Part shown: positions 16,410 through 25,693 of the stretch, piece by piece
Numbering within the stretch: the stretch's first letter is position 1
Layout of the letters: every line of letters begins with the position of its first letter
Origin: Cupriavidus laharis
GTDB taxonomy: Bacteria > Pseudomonadota > Gammaproteobacteria > Burkholderiales > Burkholderiaceae
Direction: 5' to 3'
Length of the DNA: 64,000 bases
NCBI RefSeq assembly: GCF_914271435.1
Contig: NZ_CAJZAI010000008.1
Location: 214,092-278,091, forward strand
Made by a program: the position numbers and the translations under genes
Notes under the pieces: model-generated
The model's database searches: none
Told to the model about the DNA's origin: nothing
What the model saw: the letters and a program-made list of their open reading frames with translations, nothing else

Positions 16410-17612
16410 TCAGCCATGTTGCGTCGGCCCGAGCGTGTCGCGCTTGATCTTCTTCGCGAGCGACCACTTGTGGACTTCGGTCGGGCCGTCGTAGATCCGG
16501 AACGCGCGCAGTTCACGGAATGCCTGGTCGACGATCGTGTCGCGCGACACGCCATTGCCGCCCAGGATCTGGACACAGCGGTCCGCCACGCGGAACAGCG
16601 CTTCGGAGACGGCAACCTTGGCCATCGAGCTTTCGGTGGTGCCCGCCGAGCCCGTATCCAGCACGCCGGCGCACCAGTCGATCATCAGTGCAGCCTGCTG
16701 CAGGTCGATCAGGTTTTCGGCAAGCATGAAGCCTACGCCCTCATGGTCGATCAGCAGCTTGCCGAACGCCTTGCGCGTCGTGGCGTAGGACCGTGCAATC
16801 TCGTCCGCGCGCGCGACCGTACCGAACCAGCGCATGCAGTGGGAAAGCCGCGCCGGTGATAACCGGACCTGCGCGTAGCGGAAACCCTCGTTGACTTCGC
16901 CAAGCACCTGGTCGGCCGGCACGCGCAGGTTGTCGATCAGGACCTGCGCATGGCCGCCCGGCATCGAGCTGTCGATCGTGTCGAGCACGCGCTCGGTGCG
17001 CATGGCGGGGTGGGGCAGGTCGACAAGGAACATCGTGGCCTGCGCGCGCTCGCCGTCGCCGGTTCGCGCCATCACGATGCCGACCTTGGCGCCTTCTGCG
17101 CCGGTGATGAATTTCTTGCGGCCGTTGAGCACCCAGTCATTGCCGTCGCGAACCGCGGTGGTGCGCAGCATCGACGGGTCCGACCCCGCGCCGCCTTCTT
17201 CGGCGGGCTCGGTCATGAAGAACGCCGAGCGGGCGTCGCCACGGATGAGCGGGGCAAGGAACCGTGCCTTCTGTTCGGCGGACGCCACCTTGCCAAGCAG
17301 GAACATGTTGCCTTCGTCGGGTGCCATGGTGTTGACGGCGACGGGGCCAAGCGGCGACAGACCCGAGCGCTTGAGCACGGCGGCGGTCTCACGTTGGTTC
17401 AGGTGGCTGCCATCGGCAAGGATATGCGGCGTCATGATGCCCGCCTCGCGCGCTTTGGCGCGCAGTTCCTCGACCAGTTCGGCGGAAGGGCCATGCGCGG
17501 TGCAGCGCGGATCGCTTTCGTACGGCGCAACGACATCGCGCACGAAGCGTTCGACGCGGTCCGCGATTTCCTGGCTTCGTTCGGTAGGACAGGGGGTGAA
17601 CATGAGTGCCAT
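16410..17612 (-). CDS. acyl-CoA dehydrogenase family protein
   Basis: A 400-residue flavoprotein. The N-terminal helical domain is followed by AFFMTEPAEEGGAGSDPSML, which is the FAD and substrate-binding strand (normally MTEP..GSD), WVLNGRKKFITGA, and the C-terminal domain with RLSPARLSHCMRWFG and QILGGNGVSRDT. The pattern is nearest the ACAD10/ACAD11-type group rather than short-chain dehydrogenases. It oxidises an acyl-CoA to the 2-enoyl-CoA and passes electrons to ETF; the chain type is unknown. It is divergent from the GntR regulator with about 107 bases between, and co-directional with the IclR gene. Confidence 0.93.
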   Translation of the reverse strand: MALMFTPCPTERSQEIADRVERFVRDVVAPYESDPRCTAHGPSAELVEELRAKAREAGIMTPHILADGSHLNQRETAAVLKRSGLSPLGPVAVNTMAPDEGNMFLLGKVASAEQKARFLAPLIRGDARSAFFMTEPAEEGGAGSDPSMLRTTAVRDGNDWVLNGRKKFITGAEGAKVGIVMARTGDGERAQATMFLVDLPHPAMRTERVLDTIDSSMPGGHAQVLIDNLRVPADQVLGEVNEGFRYAQVRLSPARLSHCMRWFGTVARADEIARSYATTRKAFGKLLIDHEGVGFMLAENLIDLQQAALMIDWCAGVLDTGSAGTTESSMAKVAVSEALFRVADRCVQILGGNGVSRDTIVDQAFRELRAFRIYDGPTEVHKWSLAKKIKRDTLGPTQHG

Positions 17613-17682
17613 TCCCTCAGAGTGTGTTGACCAGACGGCTGCGGCCGACGGTCAGCCGCTTGCATGACAACGGCAGATTGTA

Positions 17683-17696
17683 GGATGATTTCATCC
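17683..17696. promoter_or_regulatory. palindrome in the acyl-CoA dehydrogenase/GntR divergent promoter region
   Basis: GGATGATTTCATCC is a 6+2+6 inverted repeat placed between the two divergent genes, 24 bases before the GntR start. It is a natural candidate operator for that regulator, which would then control both its own gene and the dehydrogenase. Confidence 0.5.
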
Positions 17697-17719
17697 CATG
17701 TCAACGGTTCCGAGACTTG

Positions 17720-18457
17720 ATGCCCGGTCAATCCATTAGAATCGCGCCCGTGCCAAGATCGACCTCCCCTTCCTCCGCAGTGCCCATCGATACGCCCGTT
17801 GATAGGCCCGTTGCGTCCGCCCCGGCGGATCGTAGTGCGTCCGACACGGTGTTCTTCGGGATCATCAACGGCCTGGAAGCGGGCGGCTTCGTGCCTGGCC
17901 AGCGGCTTGTGGAAACCGACCTGGTGACGTATTTCGGCGTTGGCCGCAATTCGGTGCGCGAAGCGCTGCAGCGGCTCGCCGCCGAGGGCATTGTCGACCT
18001 CCCGCGCCACCGCGGCGCGATCATCCGCCGGCTCAGCCTGCAGGAAACCCTCGATGTCCTCGATGTGGCCGAGCGCATGACCGGCCTGCTCGCGCGCGCG
18101 GCAACGCGGGGGAGCGGCAACCGCGAACTGGCACAGGCGTTGCGCGCTTCGGTACAGGGACTGGTCGCGGCCGAGAAGTCACATGATGGTGAGAGCTTCT
18201 CGAGCACCAGACGGCACTTCTACCGCACGCTGCTGGAGATGGGCGACAACCGCGAGCTGCGCCGGCTGTTCCCGACCATCCATATGCCGATCGTGCACGC
18301 GCAGCACCGGCTGGCGTCGTTGCGGCAGATGCGGCTGGACGACTACCGGCGCATCGCCACGGCCGTGCTTGCTGGCGACCCCGAAGCGGCCGAGAAAGCC
18401 GGTGCGGCGCACGTGCAGAATGTGCGCAGTGCGATCCTGGAGAGGCAGCCGGCCTGA
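17720..18457 (+). CDS. GntR-family regulator, FCD (FadR-C-terminal) type
   Basis: A 245-residue regulator with a proline- and serine-rich 40-residue leader, then a GntR winged helix (residues about 45-110: INGLEAGGFVPGQRLVETDLVTYFGVGRNSVREALQRLAAEGIV) and an all-helical FCD effector domain (LLARAATRGS, RRHFYRTLLEMGDNRELRRLFPTI). FCD regulators bind small organic acids through a metal held by Asp and His residues; H-containing segments are visible but I did not map the site. ATG 17720 follows directly on a TTG codon. Divergent from the acyl-CoA dehydrogenase and upstream of the cysteine hydrolase. Confidence 0.9.
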   Translation: MPGQSIRIAPVPRSTSPSSAVPIDTPVDRPVASAPADRSASDTVFFGIINGLEAGGFVPGQRLVETDLVTYFGVGRNSVREALQRLAAEGIVDLPRHRGAIIRRLSLQETLDVLDVAERMTGLLARAATRGSGNRELAQALRASVQGLVAAEKSHDGESFSSTRRHFYRTLLEMGDNRELRRLFPTIHMPIVHAQHRLASLRQMRLDDYRRIATAVLAGDPEAAEKAGAAHVQNVRSAILERQPA

Positions 18458-18497
18458 GGGACCATCAACATGAATTGTTGGACCGTGGAGCGAAGAC

Positions 18498-18995
18498 ATG
18501 CGTCAAGTCCTTCTGATCGTGGACGTGCAATCCACGTTCTCTCCGCCCGAATGGCTGATCGACGGTATCCGGGAACTGGCCAGACACGTGCCGTCGGTGG
18601 CAACGATCGAGTTGCACGACGAGACGCAGACGCCGTTCCAGAGCCAGCTGGGCTGGTGCCCCGCTGTCGTGGATCAGTGCCTGGTGGAGGCGGACGAGAT
18701 CTTCGTCAAGCACGGCTATGCGCCATCGCCTGCCACCATCGAATACCTGAAGAAAATGAACCCGGATCGGGTGCTGGTCTGTGGGATCCAGACCGATACA
18801 TGCGTGCTCGCAGCGGGCTTCGCGCTGTTTGATGCAGGGCTCCATCCGACGCTGGTCACGGACCTGACTGCCGGCTCGTCGCTCGACAGGTCAGGGCAAC
18901 TTGGCATCAGGCTGTGGAAACATCATTTTCGGCAGACCATCCTGAAGGATGAACTGCTTGACGGCCAATCAGGATGCCCGGCCGGCATGCCGTGA
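18498..18995 (+). CDS. isochorismatase-family cysteine hydrolase
   Basis: A 165-residue protein with the catalytic triad of the isochorismatase-like hydrolase family: Asp9 (LLIVDVQ), Lys71 (IFVKHGY) and Cys102 (GIQTDTCVLAAG). Members cleave C-N or C-O bonds, for example nicotinamidase, ureidoacrylate amidohydrolase or N-carbamoyl sarcosine amidase; the specific substrate cannot be told. The start ATG is 41 bases after the GntR stop and both genes could be co-transcribed. It ends 230 bases before eutB in a region without other genes. Confidence 0.88.
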   Translation: MRQVLLIVDVQSTFSPPEWLIDGIRELARHVPSVATIELHDETQTPFQSQLGWCPAVVDQCLVEADEIFVKHGYAPSPATIEYLKKMNPDRVLVCGIQTDTCVLAAGFALFDAGLHPTLVTDLTAGSSLDRSGQLGIRLWKHHFRQTILKDELLDGQSGCPAGMP

Positions 18996-19227
18996 CGCCG
19001 GGAGCGACTCAGTTCAAGGTCAGAGCTCGTTGCTGCACATGGCGTTGCGCCGTCGGCCGCGATCAGAGGTAAGGTCGCCCTCGCGAATTGCCCTTGATGC
19101 AGGCCAGCGGCTACCATCCCCGAATATCGCCGGGCCAACTATAGTAGCGACACCGGCACAATATTGCCCGGTCCGGATGGCGCATGCGGCATGCCATCTC
19201 GTGGTTCTTGCCCCGGAGCCCCCACCC

Positions 19228-20610
19228 ATGGCATTCACCCACACGGTCGGCCAGCACCGCCACGTCTTTGCCGACCTGCGCATGCTGCTGGCCAAGGCCA
19301 GTCCTGCCCGTTCCGGCGACTATCTTGCCGGCATTGCCGCCGCGAGCGAGGAGGAGCGCATGGCGGCACGCATGGCGCTTGCCGCCGTGCCGCTTTCGCG
19401 GTTCCTGTCCGAAGCGCTGGTTCCGTATGAGGACGACGAGGTGACTCGTCTGATCGTCGATAGCCACGATGCCGGTGCCTTTGCGGAAATCGCGGCGCTT
19501 ACAGTCGGCGACTTCCGCAACTGGCTGCTGCTGCATGAGACCGACAGCGCCGCGCTCGCGCGCGTGGCGCCCAGCATCACGCCGGAGATGGCCGCGGCGG
19601 TGAGCAAGCTGATGCGCAACCAGGACCTTGTCGCCGTGGCGCGCAAGTGCCGCGTGGTGACGCGCTTTCGCAGCACGGTGGGCCTGGCCGGCCGGCTGTC
19701 GGTGCGGTTGCAGCCCAACCATCCGACCGACGATCCCAAGGGCATCGCGGCATCGATCATCGACGGGCTGATGTATGGCTGCGGCGATGCGACCATCGGC
19801 GTCAATCCGGCGTCGGACAACCTGGGCGCGATCGTGTCCCTGCTGCGCATGATCGACGATCTGCGCTGCCGCTTTGACATTCCCACGCAGTCCTGCGTGC
19901 TCACGCATGTCACCAACACGCTGCGCGCGATGGAGCAGGGCGCGCCGGTGGACCTGGTGTTCCAGTCGGTGGCGGGCAGCGAGCGCGCCAATGCCGCGTT
20001 TGGCATCAGCCTGTCGCTGCTGGCAGAGGCGCATGACGCCGCGCAGGCGCTGGCGCGCGGCACGGTGGGCAGCAACGTGATGTATTTCGAGACCGGGCAG
20101 GGCAGTGCGTTGTCCGCCAACGCGCACCACGGCGTGGACCAGCAGACCATGGAAGCGCGTGCCTATGCGGTGGCGCGCCGGTTCTCGCCGCTGCTCGTCA
20201 ACACGGTGGTAGGCTTCATCGGGCCGGAGTACCTGTACGACGGCAAGCAGATCATCCGTGCCGGGCTGGAGGACCATTTCTGCGGCAAGCTGCTGGGCGT
20301 GCCGATGGGCTGCGACGTCTGCTACACCAACCATGCCGAAGCCGACCAGGACGACATGGACACGCTGCTGACGCTGTTCGGCGTGGCCGGCATCAACTTC
20401 ATCATGGGCGTGCCGGGGGCCGACGACATCATGCTGAACTACCAGAGCACCTCATTCCACGACGCGCTGTACCTGCGCGAGGTACTCGGCCTGCGCCCGG
20501 CACCCGAGTTCGAAGCCTGGCTGCAGCGCATGGGCATTGCCGATGGCAGTGGACGCCTGCTGGAGCCCGCGGAACGGCAGCCGTTGCTCGAACTGGCGCA
20601 TACGCTGTAG
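19228..20610 (+). CDS. eutB: ethanolamine ammonia-lyase heavy chain
   Basis: A 460-residue protein matching the usual 450-467 residues of EutB. The TIM-barrel signature is evident: [39 protein letters not shown], then [29 protein letters not shown] and [19 protein letters not shown]. It forms the active site that, with EutC and adenosylcobalamin, converts ethanolamine to acetaldehyde and ammonia. ATG 19228 gives the family start [21 protein letters not shown]. eutC follows after 20 bases. No B12 riboswitch is visible upstream and there are no carboxysome-type eut shell genes, as expected for a cytosolic betaproteobacterial pathway. Confidence 0.97.
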   Translation: MAFTHTVGQHRHVFADLRMLLAKASPARSGDYLAGIAAASEEERMAARMALAAVPLSRFLSEALVPYEDDEVTRLIVDSHDAGAFAEIAALTVGDFRNWLLLHETDSAALARVAPSITPEMAAAVSKLMRNQDLVAVARKCRVVTRFRSTVGLAGRLSVRLQPNHPTDDPKGIAASIIDGLMYGCGDATIGVNPASDNLGAIVSLLRMIDDLRCRFDIPTQSCVLTHVTNTLRAMEQGAPVDLVFQSVAGSERANAAFGISLSLLAEAHDAAQALARGTVGSNVMYFETGQGSALSANAHHGVDQQTMEARAYAVARRFSPLLVNTVVGFIGPEYLYDGKQIIRAGLEDHFCGKLLGVPMGCDVCYTNHAEADQDDMDTLLTLFGVAGINFIMGVPGADDIMLNYQSTSFHDALYLREVLGLRPAPEFEAWLQRMGIADGSGRLLEPAERQPLLELAHTL

Positions 20611-20630
20611 CTGCTGACAGGATCATTGCC

Positions 20631-21434
20631 ATGACAAAGCCACCGGCCACTGTCACCCAGCAGAACCCCTGGCAGCAGTTGCGCCAGTTCACGCGCGCGC
20701 GCATTGCGCTGGGGCGCGCCGGGCACAGCCAGACGACCGACACGGTGCTGGCATTCGGACTGGCCCATGCGCAGGCGCGCGACGCGGTGCACCTGCCACT
20801 GGACTGTGCGGCCGTCGCATCCGCGCTCGACCGCGCCGGCTTTGCCACCTTGCCTGTTCACAGTGCGGCACCCGACCGCGAGCATTACCTGCGACGTCCG
20901 GACCTGGGCCGCAGGCTCGATGAGCCCAGCCGCGCGCGGCTGGCCAGGGCACGTCCGGATGCGGCACCCGATGTGGTCATCGTGATTGCCGACGGCCTGT
21001 CCGCGCTGGCTGCGCAGAGCCATGGCGTGCCACTGCTTTGCGCCGTGCGCGAGCGATTGCCGGAGGGCTGGGCCATGGCGCCGGTGGTGGTCGCGGAACA
21101 ATCGCGCGTGGCGCTTGGCGACGAGGTGGGTGAGTTGCTGGATGCCCGCCAGGTGGTGATGCTGATCGGCGAGCGGCCGGGGCTGAGTTCGCCCGACAGC
21201 CTGGGCATTTACCTGACCTATGCGCCGCGTGTCGGCCGCACGGATGCAGAGCGCAACTGCATCTCCAATGTGCAGCCCGAAGGACTGTCCTATGCGCAGG
21301 CGGCAGACCGGCTGGTGTTCCTGCTGCGTGGCGCGGCCGCGCTCGGCTGTTCCGGCGTGGCGCTCAAGGACGACAGCGCGCATGCACTGCCGGACGCCTC
21401 GGAAGGCGAGCACAACGCCATTGGCAATGACTGA
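20631..21434 (+). CDS. eutC: ethanolamine ammonia-lyase light chain
   Basis: A 267-residue protein of the EutC family. Visible marks: [38 protein letters not shown] (N-terminal Rossmann part), [31 protein letters not shown] and the C-terminal [25 protein letters not shown]. It binds the lower part of adenosylcobalamin and completes the holoenzyme with EutB. It is translated from an ATG 20 bases after eutB. A small CsgH-like gene follows after 39 bases and may lie on the same transcript, though no functional link is known. Confidence 0.96.
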   Translation: MTKPPATVTQQNPWQQLRQFTRARIALGRAGHSQTTDTVLAFGLAHAQARDAVHLPLDCAAVASALDRAGFATLPVHSAAPDREHYLRRPDLGRRLDEPSRARLARARPDAAPDVVIVIADGLSALAAQSHGVPLLCAVRERLPEGWAMAPVVVAEQSRVALGDEVGELLDARQVVMLIGERPGLSSPDSLGIYLTYAPRVGRTDAERNCISNVQPEGLSYAQAADRLVFLLRGAAALGCSGVALKDDSAHALPDASEGEHNAIGND

Positions 21435-21473
21435 ACGCGGCAGCCGCACACCGCGCACCACACGGAGACCGAT

Positions 21474-21785
21474 ATGCAAGCCGACATCAACCTGCAGGCC
21501 TGGCTGGAATCGCACCCCGCCAACGGTGTGACGACGATCGCCGCCTATGTCAGCGCGGCGCGGGAGGTTGAACTGCAGTACGACATCCGGCTGCGCAACA
21601 GCGGGCAGGGCAGCACATCGGCCGTCGCGCAGAGCGGCACCGTGCACGTGAAGCAGAACCAGCCCAGCCAGGTGTCATCAATGGCGGTGACGCCCGTGCC
21701 GGGCGGCAAGTGCGAAGTGGGCCTGACGCTGCGCGAAGGCAATGCGGTGGTCGGCCGGTATACGCTCGACTGCAGCGCCAAATGA
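21474..21785 (+). CDS. CsgH-like small protein
   Basis: A 103-residue protein without a convincing signal peptide. The core, AAREVELQYDIRLRNSGQGS, SGTVHVKQNQPSQVSSMAVTP, CEVGLTLREGNAVVGRYTLDC, is a beta-rich immunoglobulin-like pattern that resembles CsgH, the curli-subunit chaperone of alpha- and other proteobacteria. Two cysteines (in KCEVGL and LDCSAK) could pair. No csgA, csgB or other curli genes are nearby, so the name is by fold only. It might be a periplasmic folding factor if a start further upstream supplies a signal, but none is seen. Confidence 0.55.
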   Translation: MQADINLQAWLESHPANGVTTIAAYVSAAREVELQYDIRLRNSGQGSTSAVAQSGTVHVKQNQPSQVSSMAVTPVPGGKCEVGLTLREGNAVVGRYTLDCSAK

Positions 21786-21787
21786 CC

Positions 21788-21810
21788 ACGGCCGGCGCAT
21801 GGCCGGCCGT
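21788..21810 (+). terminator. stem-loop directly after the CsgH-like gene
   Basis: ACGGCCGGC and GCCGGCCGT form a 9-bp GC-only stem two bases after the stop codon, followed by TGCCCGTTTGCG. The T-run is poor, so it may work as a Rho-assisted terminator. It separates this gene from the convergent YbaK-type gene. Confidence 0.45.
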
Positions 21811-21832
21811 TGCCCGTTTGCGATAGTCGCGG

Positions 21833-22306
21833 CTACATCATGCGCCGCGAAAAATGCCCCTGTTCGGCATCCGACATCAGGTTCGAGAACTGGTCCATGC
21901 TCATATGCACCAGTTCCTGGTGGTCGCCCGCTTCGAAGTAGACGTCGGGCTGTTTCATCAGGCTGTCGTCGACATAGGTCTGCATGCCATACGCCATGGC
22001 CACGGGCGGGATCGCACCGAGGTCGCAGTCCTTGAAGACCTCGCGGATCTCGTCTTCATGCGCGAGCACCAGCTTGCGGCCGGTCTGCTCGCAGAGCGCG
22101 GCCATGTGCAGGTGATGGCTGGACGGGATTACGGCGGCGACATAGCCGTTCTCGTCTTCCAGCAACAGGGTCTTGGCCAGGCGGTCTCCGGGTACGTGCG
22201 CAGCCTCTGCAGTGGCCATGCTGCTGAGGGTGTAGGGGTGGTGGATGAGGTCGTACTGCGTATTCTTCCTGCTCATGCAGGTCGCCAGCGTGCTTGCCAG
22301 GGCCAT
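21833..22306 (-). CDS. YbaK/ProX-type aminoacyl-tRNA deacylase domain protein
   Basis: A 157-residue stand-alone editing domain of the YbaK/prolyl-tRNA-synthetase-associated family. Motifs include HHPYTLSSMATAEAAHVPGDRLAKTLLLEDENGYVAAVIPSSHHL and GAIPPVAMAYGMQTYVDDSLMKQPDVYFEAGDHQELVHMS. The fold hydrolyses mischarged tRNA such as Ala-tRNA(Pro) or Cys-tRNA(Pro); the exact class is not settled here. ATG 22304-22306 has AGAGGAGC before it. It lies 91 bases downstream of a LysR-type gene on the same strand. Confidence 0.88.
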   Translation of the reverse strand: MALASTLATCMSRKNTQYDLIHHPYTLSSMATAEAAHVPGDRLAKTLLLEDENGYVAAVIPSSHHLHMAALCEQTGRKLVLAHEDEIREVFKDCDLGAIPPVAMAYGMQTYVDDSLMKQPDVYFEAGDHQELVHMSMDQFSNLMSDAEQGHFSRRMM

Positions 22307-22397
22307 GATTGCTCCTCTGGATACGAAGGCCGGCACCCCCCCGGGGCACCGGCCGGGATCAAGGGTTTTCCTTGTGTACCTACTATAGACCGTGGTG

Positions 22398-23336
22398 TCA
22401 GCTCTGGCGCGGCGCGGGCGTATCGTGCAGCCGCGGCCACACGGCCTGGAGCTCCGTCTTCAGGAAGGTCAGCAGGCAGCGCGTGGCCAGCGTCTGGTAG
22501 CGGTTGGGCATGGTCAGCATATAGAGCCGGCTGCCGAACACGCTGATGCGGTAGCCGTCCAGCAGCGGCGTCAGCGTGCCGCTGGCCAGTTCGGCGCCGA
22601 TGGCGTAGATCGGGAAGATGCCGATGCCGAGCCCGGCCATCACGGCCTCCTTCAGGAACCCGAAGTTCTCGGAGCTCAGCGAGGGTTCGAGCACCACCTG
22701 CTCGCGCGCGGCGGTGCCGTGCGGTGGCGTGCCGGACACCTTGAGCTTCTGGCCGACCGGCGACGCGCACACCACTGCGTGCCCGTCGAGTTCCGCCAGG
22801 ACGCGGGGCGCCGGGTGCGCGGCCAGGTAGGCCGGTGCGCCGCAGACGACCCAGTCGACTTCGCCGATCTCCGTCGCCACCACCGAATCGGGCGGCGTGG
22901 AAATGATGCGCAGGGCCACGTCCACGTCTTCCGACACCAGGTTGTGGACGCGGTTGTCGAAGACCACATCGAGCTTGATATCGGGGTAGCGCTGCTTGAA
23001 CTGCACCAGCAGCGGCGAAAGCATCGTATGTCCGAGGCCCGTCGGCACCGACAGCCGCACGTGGCCCTGCAGGCTCTTGCCCATATTGCTGATGAGCGCA
23101 TTGGCCGCCGCCACCTCGCCCAGGATATTGCGTCCGTGCTCGTAGAGCCCGGCACCGACGGGCGTGGGCTCCACGTGGCGCGTGGTTCGGCGCAGCAGCT
23201 GCACGCCAAGCTCTTCTTCCAGCGCCTTCAGGTGGTAGCTGACGTTGGCCCGCGTCATCTTGAGCTTGCGCGCGGCGGCGCTGAGGTTGCCGGCATCGAC
23301 AATGTCGACGAACAGGCGCAGGGCGTTGAGATCCAT
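22398..23336 (-). CDS. LysR-type transcriptional regulator
   Basis: A 312-residue LysR protein. The N-terminal winged helix (MDLNALRLFVDIVDAGNLSAAARKLKMTRANVSYHLKALEEELGVQLLRRTTR) and the periplasmic-binding-like effector domain (VRLSVPTGLGHTMLSPLLVQFKQRYPDIKLDVVFDNRVHNLV) are clear. It belongs to the CrgA/DsdC-like subgroup that often controls oxidoreductases or efflux. The nearest gene upstream is the small secreted protein on the other strand, divergent with 150 bases between, so that gene is a possible target. The gene downstream is the YbaK-type deacylase. Confidence 0.9.
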   Translation of the reverse strand: MDLNALRLFVDIVDAGNLSAAARKLKMTRANVSYHLKALEEELGVQLLRRTTRHVEPTPVGAGLYEHGRNILGEVAAANALISNMGKSLQGHVRLSVPTGLGHTMLSPLLVQFKQRYPDIKLDVVFDNRVHNLVSEDVDVALRIISTPPDSVVATEIGEVDWVVCGAPAYLAAHPAPRVLAELDGHAVVCASPVGQKLKVSGTPPHGTAAREQVVLEPSLSSENFGFLKEAVMAGLGIGIFPIYAIGAELASGTLTPLLDGYRISVFGSRLYMLTMPNRYQTLATRCLLTFLKTELQAVWPRLHDTPAPRQS

Positions 23337-23487
23337 GGGTGGGGAACAGGCAGTTCAGGGCGCGGGCTGCCGACGGCAGCATCCGTACCCGTATACTGCC
23401 ACGCGCAGCCGGCGGCACCCGCCGCCGGCCGGCTTGAAACGCGCGTACCGGTGGACAATGATGAGTCCCTGAGGGTCCCCAACTCAT

Positions 23488-23808
23488 ATGCCGATGTCCA
23501 GTTCCCTGCGCACATGCCTGTACCTGATGCTGCTCGCGGCAATCGAGCCGTCGTGGGCGCAGGACCTGGTCGAATGCAGGCGCATCGACCAGGAGCAGCT
23601 CGCCGCTGCGAGTACCGAGACCCTGCTGTTCCTGCGCTGCCGCGCGCGCCGCATCTCCTATGAAGCGCCGCGGATCAAGGGCGTGTCGCAGCGCGTCAAG
23701 GACGACCTGATGTTCGCCTGCCTGGACCAGGTCGATGCGGTTGAGCATCAGTTGCGTGTGCGGCATGGCTATACGCGGGAGTCGTTGTCGCGCGAGCGGT
23801 GTGAGTAG
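23488..23808 (+). CDS. small secreted protein, unrecognised
   Basis: A 106-residue protein with a signal peptide (SSLRTCLYLMLLAAIEPSWAQDL, cleavage after WAQ or SWA). The mature 80 residues contain three cysteines (VECRR, FLRCRARR, FACLDQ) and a fourth at the C-terminus (RERCE), which could form two disulfides, and are rich in arginine and acidic residues. I do not recognise the family; similar short conserved proteins occur in Cupriavidus. It is divergent from the LysR gene and convergent with the SDR gene. Confidence 0.65.
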   Translation: MPMSSSLRTCLYLMLLAAIEPSWAQDLVECRRIDQEQLAAASTETLLFLRCRARRISYEAPRIKGVSQRVKDDLMFACLDQVDAVEHQLRVRHGYTRESLSRERCE

Positions 23809-23833
23809 CGGATAGCCACGATGCCGGCAATCG

Positions 23834-24586
23834 TCACGCGAACCCCCCATTGGCCCGCAACACCTGTGCATTCACCCACCCCCCATCAGGCCCCGCGAGG
23901 AACGACACCACGGCGGCAATATCCTCTGGCGTACCCAGCCGTTCCAGCGGCGGCAGCCTGGCCATCTGCTCGACCTGCGCCGGGCTCTTGCCTGCCATAA
24001 ACAACTCCGTCGCCACCGGGCCGGGCGCCACGGCGTTCACCGTGATATCGCGGCCGCGCAGCTCGTTGGCCAGCACGCGCACCAGTCCTTCCACGCCGGC
24101 CTTGGAGGCAATGTACGGTCCGTAGCCCGCGAATGAGCGCGCAATCACGCTGGTCGACAGCGCGATGATGCGCCCGCCGGCACCGAGGCGGCTCGCCGCC
24201 TGCGACAGCACCAGGAACGTGCCGCGCAGGTTGGTGGCAATCACGCGGTCGAACGCTTCCAGGTTTTCCATCGAGATGTTCGCCATGGGCAGCACGCCTG
24301 CGCTGTTGACCACGGTGTCGATGCGGCCGAAGGCTGCCTGCGCGGCATCGAACATGCGGGTCACGTCTTCGGGCCGTGCCACGTCGGCCTGCGCGGCGAT
24401 GGCATTGCCGCCGGCATCGCGGATGGCGGCGACGGTGGCCTCCGCCTGGGCCGTATTGCCGGCATAGCCGACCGCCACGTCAAAGCCGTCGGCGGCCAGG
24501 CGCAGCGCAATGGCGCGCCCGATGCCACGCGAAGCGCCGGTGACGATGGCCGCCTTGCGGGTCGTGGTGGAAATGGTTGGTTCCAT
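23834..24586 (-). CDS. short-chain dehydrogenase/reductase (SDR)
   Basis: A 250-residue classical SDR. The cofactor motif TGASRGIG is at residues 16-23, NSAG at about 94-97 and the catalytic residues are Ser144, Tyr158 and Lys162 (YIASK). An arginine after the glycine-rich loop (ASRG) with no acidic residue at the end of the second strand suggests NADP(H). The substrate is unknown. It is divergent from a LysR-type gene 163 bases away, the usual arrangement for a regulated SDR used in detoxification of carbonyl compounds. Confidence 0.94.
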   Translation of the reverse strand: MEPTISTTTRKAAIVTGASRGIGRAIALRLAADGFDVAVGYAGNTAQAEATVAAIRDAGGNAIAAQADVARPEDVTRMFDAAQAAFGRIDTVVNSAGVLPMANISMENLEAFDRVIATNLRGTFLVLSQAASRLGAGGRIIALSTSVIARSFAGYGPYIASKAGVEGLVRVLANELRGRDITVNAVAPGPVATELFMAGKSPAQVEQMARLPPLERLGTPEDIAAVVSFLAGPDGGWVNAQVLRANGGFA

Positions 24587-24749
24587 GATGGCTCTCCGTT
24601 GAGGCCCGGGGCATGTCCCGGCGCGGTTTCGATGGAGTTATCATGAACGTTGATGCTGGCTGGATAAATGCTGGCAAATCGAAAGGATTTTCCAAGCACG
24701 GCCAACAATCTGGCTGGATGACGGCCATTTGTGCGGATAAATACTCTCC

Positions 24750-25649
24750 ATGGATCGACTCGACACGCTGCGCCTGTTCACCCGCATCGTCGAACTGGGC
24801 AGCTTCACGCGCGCCGCCGGCGCGCTGGATATCCCGCGGGCGACGGCCACGCATGCGATCAAGGAGATGGAAGCCTCACTGGGCGCGCGCCTGCTGGAGC
24901 GCACGACGCGCCAGGTACGGCCGACGGCCGATGGGCAGGCGTTCTATGAGCGCTGCCGCCGCATCCTGACCGAACTTGAAGATGCCGAGGCGGCACTGAG
25001 CACATCCACGGCCAATCCGCGTGGCACGCTGCGGCTGGACCTGCATGGCGTGCATGCGCGCGAGATCATCCTGCCGCGCATCGCGCAGTTCCGGCAGCGC
25101 TATCCGCAGGTCGAGCTCGTGATCAGTACCGGGGACCGGCTCGTCGACCTCGTGCGCGAAGGCATCGACTGCGTGGTGCGTGCCGGACAACCGCGCGATT
25201 CCTCGCTGGTGGTGAAGCGCCTTGCGCTGATGCCTGAAGTGATCTGTGCCAGCCCGGATTACCTGGCGCGCTTCGGCACGCCGCGCCGTCCGGACGAGCT
25301 CGTCGCGCACCAGGCCGTTGGCTTCTTCTCGGCGAGCCACGATGTGCGCTACCCGCTCACGCTGACGGTGGGTGGCGCAGTCGCCGAGTACAAGCTGGAC
25401 AGCGAAGTATCGGTCAACGACGCCGAGAACTACACCGTGTGTGCGTTATCCGGGTGCGGCATGATCCAGGTGCCGCGCTTCCGCGTGCAGCCCTACCTGG
25501 ATTCGGGCCGGCTGGTGCAGGTGCTGGCCGACTGGCCGTGCCCGGACCTGCCGGTGTCCGTGCTCTACCCGTATCACCGGCAGCTGTCGCCGCGGGTGCG
25601 GGTTTTTGTCGACTGGGTCAGCCAGGTGTATGCGGCGGTGTTTGGCTAG
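24750..25649 (+). CDS. LysR-type transcriptional regulator
   Basis: A 299-residue LysR protein of the CrgA-like subgroup: winged helix MDRLDTLRLFTRIVELGSFTRAAGALDIPRATATHAIKEMEASLGARLLERTTR, effector domain GTLRLDLHGVHAREIILPRIAQFRQRYPQVELVISTGDR. It lies divergent to the SDR gene, which it most likely controls. The intergenic stretch has AT-rich blocks (GGATAAATGCTGG and GGATAAATACTC) that may be promoter parts. It ends just upstream of a decayed Bug-receptor fragment. Confidence 0.93.
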   Translation: MDRLDTLRLFTRIVELGSFTRAAGALDIPRATATHAIKEMEASLGARLLERTTRQVRPTADGQAFYERCRRILTELEDAEAALSTSTANPRGTLRLDLHGVHAREIILPRIAQFRQRYPQVELVISTGDRLVDLVREGIDCVVRAGQPRDSSLVVKRLALMPEVICASPDYLARFGTPRRPDELVAHQAVGFFSASHDVRYPLTLTVGGAVAEYKLDSEVSVNDAENYTVCALSGCGMIQVPRFRVQPYLDSGRLVQVLADWPCPDLPVSVLYPYHRQLSPRVRVFVDWVSQVYAAVFG

Positions 25650-25693
25650 GGTCTGTTGCGTGCTGATCGCGCTGATTCGGCGTGGCATCCTGA

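Noticed and set aside
18996..19227. Possible cobalamin riboswitch before eutB
   Set aside because: EutBC need B12, but I found no B12-box sequence or the expected fold in the 232 bases upstream.
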